Shown here: in pieces, positions 6,523 to 9,257 of the stretch | Layout of the letters: each line of letters starts with the position of its first letter | Position numbering within the stretch: position 1 is the first letter of the stretch | Assembly: GCA_947624365.1 (NCBI GenBank) | Contig: CANQJY010000041.1 | Location: 1-9,257, forward strand | Direction of reading: 5' to 3' | Origin: an uncultured Clostridia bacterium | Lineage (GTDB): Bacteria; Bacillota; Clostridia; TANB77; CAG-508 | Length of the DNA stretch: 9,257 bases | Position numbers and translations under genes: made by a program | Notes under the pieces: generated by a model | Told to the model about the DNA's origin: nothing | What the model saw: only the letters and a program-made list of their open reading frames with translations | The model's database searches: none

Positions 6523-6564
6523 TTATATTTTTTTCTTTTTTCTTCTTCTCATTTCCAATCCCAT
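6523..6564 (-). CDS. Tiny basic ORF (13 codons), possibly a frameshifted 24-residue peptide
   Basis: An ATG at 6564 has an AAGGTG SD (6571-6576) six nt upstream and a very strong promoter directly before it. The frame reads MGLEMRRRKKKKI and stops at 6523. If one A were lost or skipped in the A7 run at 6528-6534, the frame would continue into YNPDNIFKNKKK and stop at 6489, giving a 24-residue, strongly basic peptide. This could be a small gene broken by an indel or assembly error, a gene decoded through slippage on the A-runs, or a non-coding transcript. I do not recognise a family. The promoter is more certain than the peptide. Confidence 0.4.
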   Translation of the reverse strand: MGLEMRRRKKKKI

Positions 6565-6582
6565 ATCAATCACCTTACATTA

Positions 6583-6611
6583 ATTATAGCACAAATTCTC
6601 TAATTTGTAAA
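6583..6611 (-). promoter_or_regulatory. Strong minus-strand promoter between asnS and the mobile element
   Basis: TTTACA (6606-6611, 5 of 6) is followed by exactly 17 bp and a perfect TATAAT (6583-6588) with TGC before it (extended -10). The predicted start is about 6576, so a transcript would begin at or just before the SD of the tiny ORF and run towards the asnS terminator. Confidence 0.75.
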
Positions 6612-6743
6612 CTTTTCCCTTTTCATATTTTCTATTCTAAACTATTTTAATTTTTGATGAAGTTATGATTATTATACATTCTTTCTTAACAAAAGATATT
6701 ATATGAAATGTTTTTTAATACGTTTATTGTATTTTTTATTAAT
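6612..6743. other. AT-rich spacer with no recognised gene
   Basis: Together with 6430-6611 this forms the gap of about 360 bp between asnS and the recombinase. In 6612-6743 I see no tRNA, no ORF with an SD, and no clear terminator. A 13-codon plus-strand ORF at 6665-6706 lacks an SD. The boundary between host chromosome and mobile element probably falls here or just beyond. Confidence 0.5.
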
Positions 6744-6788
6744 AAATTGTCTTTAAACATTTGAAATAACTGCGTTTAAAGACAATTT
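6744..6788. repeat. 45-bp region with perfect 15-bp inverted arms at the recombinase 3' end
   Basis: AAATTGTCTTTAAAC (6744-6758) is the exact reverse complement of 6774-6788, around a 15-nt centre. The right arm touches the recombinase stop codon. No T-run follows on either strand, which argues against a normal terminator. The total length matches that of serine-recombinase attachment sites, but a hybrid attL or attR would not be expected to be perfectly symmetric. Its role is open: att-related dyad, binding site, or weak transcription end. Confidence 0.6.
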
Positions 6789-8311
6789 TATTGGCTGGGC
6801 TGGGCTGGGCATTCCTTATTAGAACACACAGCCAGTTTTGCCTCTATTTCTCCAATTGACGGTATTTTCTCCTTATATGGCTTATCTTGTGAATTAAAAA
6901 TAATCGTCAAATTGTCATCATATAAATATATTTTATATATTAGCACATTAACTAACATTTTGCAATAATTTTTATCGTCAATTTTTCCACTCCTCATTTC
7001 CTTCAAAAAGAACTTTATTTCTGGAACTGTTATATCAATTTTTTGCATACCTTCCAATAATAGTTCTTTTTCTATCTCTTTTCGTTGTTGCTCCATTTTC
7101 TGCATCTCGGCAAATATATTTTGTCTTACATTATCAATATTACACATTTTCAAACTGTCCATTAAGTTTTTGTTTTGTTGTTCATTTTCTTTTAATTGTT
7201 TATTTAGTCTTTTAAAATTTGTGTTGTCATTCATTTCTTTTTGTGCTAATTCATAAATTCTATTGGCGATTTCGTTAATATGTTCATCTGTCAATATATT
7301 TCTTGCTCTTTCTACTACAATATTTTCAATATAATCTTTTGGAATATTCTGTTTATGACATTTCTTTTTTCTTGAGTTATTACAAGAATAGTAGTTGTAT
7401 ATTTTGCCATTTTTTGATGTTCCACAAACTCCAACCATCATTTCTTTACAGTTTCCACAAAATAATTTTGTAGTTAAAATATATTCTGTTTTGGTTTTTA
7501 ATCTCGAACGAGATTTTTTATTTTTTTCAAGTTTCTTTTGCACATCTTCAAATAATTCATTGTCAATTATCTGTGGAATTACATTTGGCGTTTCTATCTC
7601 ATTATATGTATATATTCCAATATATTTTTTATTTCCTAACACTGTACGAACTTTACATACTGAATATTTTAAGCCTTTTGTTTTTAGATATTGTTGTATT
7701 TTTACTATTGTACTACCGCTATTATACATTTCAAATATTTTTCTAACAATAGGTGCTGTTTCTTCGTCTATTACAAATTTCTTTTTCTTAATCTTTTTTC
7801 CAAATGCTCCATTTAATTCTTCTACTGTTTCAAGTTTTAAACCTATTGGAACACTACCACCATTATAATAATATTTGTCTGCATTAAGTCCCATCCCTCT
7901 TTTTACTTTTACAGAAAGTTCATTTGAATAATATTCATTTACACTTTCAATCATACCTTTTAAAAGTTTTCCGCTTGGGTCATTTGAAAAATTTTCTTTT
8001 GCTGATATAAGTTCTACACCATTTTTATTAAGTTTGTCCTCATTTATTGCACTTTCAATTCTGTTTCTAGCAAATCTGTCTAGCTGATATACTAGCACCC
8101 CTTGAAAATTTTTATTTTCACTATCTCTTAACATTTGTTGAAATTGTTCCCTATTATCATTTGTTCCTGTCTCTGCTCTGTCGATATATTCGTGTATTAC
8201 TGTTAATTTATTCTTTTGGGCATATTCATAACAAACTTTTAATTGCCCCTTAATAGAACATTCTGTTTGATTATGCGAACTATAACGAGCATAAATTACT
8301 ACTGGTTTCAT
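6788..8311 (-). CDS. Large serine recombinase (site-specific integrase)
   Basis: Large serine recombinases integrate and excise phages and conjugative elements through a covalent phosphoserine intermediate. In this 507-aa protein the N-terminal resolvase domain (1 to about 150) begins VVIYARYSSHNQ, with Ser11 the likely nucleophile, and has YQLDRFARN (75-83). The Recombinase domain (about 150-265) includes GGSVPIGLKL and NKKYIGIYTYNE. A zinc-ribbon region follows (CGNC at 285-288, Cys310, Cys318), then a Lys/Glu/Gln-rich coiled coil (about 355-420) and the usual C-terminal strand IYKIYLYDDNLTIIF. The start ATG has AAGGAG within the end of the upstream XRE gene, 5 bp away, so the two are coupled. 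The last residues, CPAQPSQ, are encoded by an unusual GC-rich repeat. It probably mobilises the element to its right. Tyrosine integrase is excluded. Confidence 0.95.
   Translation of the reverse strand: MKPVVIYARYSSHNQTECSIKGQLKVCYEYAQKNKLTVIHEYIDRAETGTNDNREQFQQMLRDSENKNFQGVLVYQLDRFARNRIESAINEDKLNKNGVELISAKENFSNDPSGKLLKGMIESVNEYYSNELSVKVKRGMGLNADKYYYNGGSVPIGLKLETVEELNGAFGKKIKKKKFVIDEETAPIVRKIFEMYNSGSTIVKIQQYLKTKGLKYSVCKVRTVLGNKKYIGIYTYNEIETPNVIPQIIDNELFEDVQKKLEKNKKSRSRLKTKTEYILTTKLFCGNCKEMMVGVCGTSKNGKIYNYYSCNNSRKKKCHKQNIPKDYIENIVVERARNILTDEHINEIANRIYELAQKEMNDNTNFKRLNKQLKENEQQNKNLMDSLKMCNIDNVRQNIFAEMQKMEQQRKEIEKELLLEGMQKIDITVPEIKFFLKEMRSGKIDDKNYCKMLVNVLIYKIYLYDDNLTIIFNSQDKPYKEKIPSIGEIEAKLAVCSNKECPAQPSQ
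6793..6810. repeat. GC-rich tandem repeat at the recombinase C-terminus
   Basis: CTGGG occurs three times in tandem (6795-6809) inside an 18-bp stretch with 15 G/C bases, in a window that is otherwise strongly AT-rich. It encodes the PAQPSQ tail of the recombinase and lies 5 bp from the inverted repeat. Confidence 0.8.
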
Positions 8312-8316
8312 TTTTA

Positions 8317-8994
8317 CTACTCCTTTTCCTCTAAAAATTTATTTGCAATATAATCTAGACTCATATATAAATATTCTTGAATTTCTGCTTTTATATGAAT
8401 TATATCGTTTGTTAAATCTTCTTTCCTATTATTTTTTAAAAAATCTGTTGGTTCTTTCAACGTTAATAATTCTTCTTTCTTATCAATGTATCTTTTAATA
8501 GAATTTAAAATATATATTAAATTCCTTTTATCTGCTATTAACAAACTTAACATTTTTAATTGCTCCTCATAAACGTTAGAAATAGGTTCTTCGTCATCTA
8601 AAGATTTAACTTCTTCAAGATTATGTTTTAATGAATATAAATGCTCCATTGCATATTCATCTAACCCTAACATATTGTGTACTTGTTCAGCAGAATATTT
8701 TTTACATTCGGCTATTCCTAAAAGATGATTAACGCTTACATCTAGTTTACTTGATATTATACTTAAAATGTCATTACTAGGCATTGTTTTTCCACTTCTA
8801 TAATTAGATATAGATGCAGGAGAGATTTCAGTATCATCTGCAAATTGTTTGTTTGTAATTCCTTTTTCTTCTAACAATTTATTAAAACTTTTTGCAAATC
8901 TTTTTATATCTTCATTTCTTGCGTTTTTTTCAATTTCTCTTTCATAATCCTTATATATATTATTACTTTCTTTTGTACTTTCTAATTTCTTCAC
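8317..8994 (-). CDS. XRE-family helix-turn-helix regulator, likely element repressor
   Basis: This 225-aa protein has a helix-turn-helix of the HTH_3 (Cro/cI) type at about residues 36-93: FNKLLEEKGITNKQFADDTEISPASISNYRSGKTMPSNDILSIISSKLDVSVNHLLG. A charged N-terminal extension (1-35) precedes it. The C-terminal half (100-225) is mostly helical in character and has no peptidase Ser/Lys signature that I can see, so it does not look like a LexA/cI-type self-cleaving repressor. The start is GTG at 8994 behind AGGGGGTG. It is cotranscribed with the recombinase (5 bp apart) and diverges from the next gene across a region with three operator-like repeats, so it probably represses both its own promoter and the rightward one, as in a lysogeny switch. 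The DNA-binding role is well supported; the targets are inferred. Confidence 0.88.
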   Translation of the reverse strand: MKKLESTKESNNIYKDYEREIEKNARNEDIKRFAKSFNKLLEEKGITNKQFADDTEISPASISNYRSGKTMPSNDILSIISSKLDVSVNHLLGIAECKKYSAEQVHNMLGLDEYAMEHLYSLKHNLEEVKSLDDEEPISNVYEEQLKMLSLLIADKRNLIYILNSIKRYIDKKEELLTLKEPTDFLKNNRKEDLTNDIIHIKAEIQEYLYMSLDYIANKFLEEKE

Positions 8995-9017
8995 ACTAAC
9001 ACCCCCTATTTATTCTT

Positions 9018-9031
9018 GTAAACAAAAATAT
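9018..9031 (-). promoter_or_regulatory. Operator-like site 1
   Basis: GTAAACAAAAATAT is the reverse complement of ATATTTTTGTTTAC, matching sites 2 and 3 apart from the two or three bases after TTGT. It lies just downstream of the predicted xre -10 box, where a bound repressor would block transcription of xre and the recombinase. Confidence 0.5.
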
Positions 9032-9032
9032 C

Positions 9033-9061
9033 TATTTATACAAATTTTATATTTTTGTGAA
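9033..9061 (-). promoter_or_regulatory. Candidate promoter of the xre-recombinase operon
   Basis: TTCACA (9056-9061, 5 of 6) is followed by 17 bp and TAAATA (9033-9038). A second reading uses TATAAA (9035-9040) with a 15-bp spacer. It is framed by operator-like sites 1 and 2, which suggests autoregulation. Confidence 0.45.
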
Positions 9062-9062
9062 C
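9049..9062 (+). promoter_or_regulatory. Operator-like site 2
   Basis: ATATTTTTGTGAAC shares its first 12 bases with site 3. It overlaps the predicted -35 of the xre promoter. Confidence 0.5.
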
Positions 9063-9077
9063 ATTTTACTGTTATAA

Positions 9078-9091
9078 ATATTTTTGTGATA
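9078..9091 (+). promoter_or_regulatory. Operator-like site 3
   Basis: ATATTTTTGTGATA begins exactly 29 bp after site 2 and in the same orientation. It ends 3 bp before the weak -35 of the rightward promoter. Confidence 0.5.
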
Positions 9092-9094
9092 AAT

Positions 9095-9123
9095 TTATAT
9101 ATGTAAATATATTATACTATAAT
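9095..9123 (+). promoter_or_regulatory. Candidate rightward promoter of the divergent gene
   Basis: A perfect TATAAT (9118-9123) has a weak TTATAT (9095-9100) 17 bp upstream. A second -10-like box, TATACT, overlaps it at 9113-9118. The very AT-rich context lowers confidence. The leader to the GTG at 9174 is about 45 nt. Confidence 0.4.
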
Positions 9124-9173
9124 ATATTATAAATTTCAAGCTTGATTTTAAATGTATGCAAGGAGGTTCAAAA

Positions 9174-9257
9174 GTGAAAAATGACAAATTAGACAACTTA
9201 ATCAGACAAAGGAAAAACAAATATTTTCGAGATTATTACAAAAAGAATAAAGATACA
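9174..9257 (+). CDS. Start of an unknown gene divergent from the repressor, cut by the window end
   Basis: A GTG start at 9174 follows a strong AAGGAGG with 7-nt spacing, and the frame is open to the window end (28 codons). The visible residues are hydrophilic and basic (MKNDKLDNLIRQRKNKYFRDYYKKNKDT). That is not enough to assign a family. Its position opposite an XRE repressor and a recombinase is where the first gene of a phage or element early operon usually lies, so Cro-like, excision or small hypothetical proteins are all possible. It is too short to show a helix-turn-helix. The start itself is well supported by the SD. Confidence 0.7.
   Translation, partial: MKNDKLDNLIRQRKNKYFRDYYKKNKDT

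Noticed and set aside
6665..6706. 13-codon plus-strand ORF upstream of the recombinase end
   Set aside because: No SD, no promoter, and its length is expected by chance in AT-rich sequence.
6430..6787. tRNA or tmRNA gene as integration target next to asnS
   Set aside because: No cloverleaf, GTTCRA loop or CCA-type acceptor pairing was seen on either strand.
7395..7868. 157-aa plus-strand ORF
   Set aside because: It lies wholly inside the recombinase gene in antisense, without expression signals.
1..9257. CRISPR array, defence system or toxin-antitoxin pair
   Set aside because: No spaced identical repeats and no nuclease, toxin or antitoxin motifs. The XRE gene is paired with a recombinase rather than a toxin-like partner.

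Overview
The window comes from a very AT-rich bacterium with Shine-Dalgarno sites of the AAGGAGG type and consensus sigma-A style promoters. The gene set and the murA-ftsQ-DUF881 order suggest a low-GC Bacillota, most likely a clostridium; I cannot place it more precisely. It has two parts: a chromosomal housekeeping block (1 to about 6480) and the edge of an integrated mobile element, probably a prophage or similar (about 6744 to 9257).

Housekeeping block, minus strand, read from high to low coordinates. A 70-residue small protein has its own promoter. It is followed by purA (AMP synthesis) from a perfect TTGACA-17-TATAAT promoter, and by rdgB (clean-up of deaminated purine nucleotides), whose start overlaps the purA stop. 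A terminator closes purA-rdgB. Next come murA (first committed step of peptidoglycan synthesis) with its own terminator, then ftsQ/divIB (division) and a DUF881 membrane protein cut by the window start. On the plus strand, asnS (asparaginyl-tRNA synthetase) is transcribed divergently from the small gene. The two promoters lie back to back, with their -35 boxes 9 bp apart, and asnS ends at a 14-bp hairpin.

Between asnS and the mobile element, a strong minus-strand promoter (TTTACA-17-TATAAT with extended -10) drives a tiny ORF. It stops after 13 codons, but one base fewer in a poly-A run would make it a 24-residue basic peptide.

The mobile-element edge carries a large serine recombinase and, just upstream in the same operon, an XRE-family repressor-like gene. 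Divergent from these is the start of an unknown gene that runs off the window. The divergent intergenic region holds three copies of a 14-bp motif placed like repressor operators, so the layout resembles a lysogeny switch. The recombinase stop codon lies at a 45-bp region with perfect 15-bp inverted arms and next to an 18-bp GC-rich tandem repeat, a plausible place for the element's junction.

I found no CRISPR array, tRNA, rRNA or recognisable defence system. The points most worth a second look are the tiny ORF with its A-run frameshift, the element-edge inverted repeat, and the operator array.
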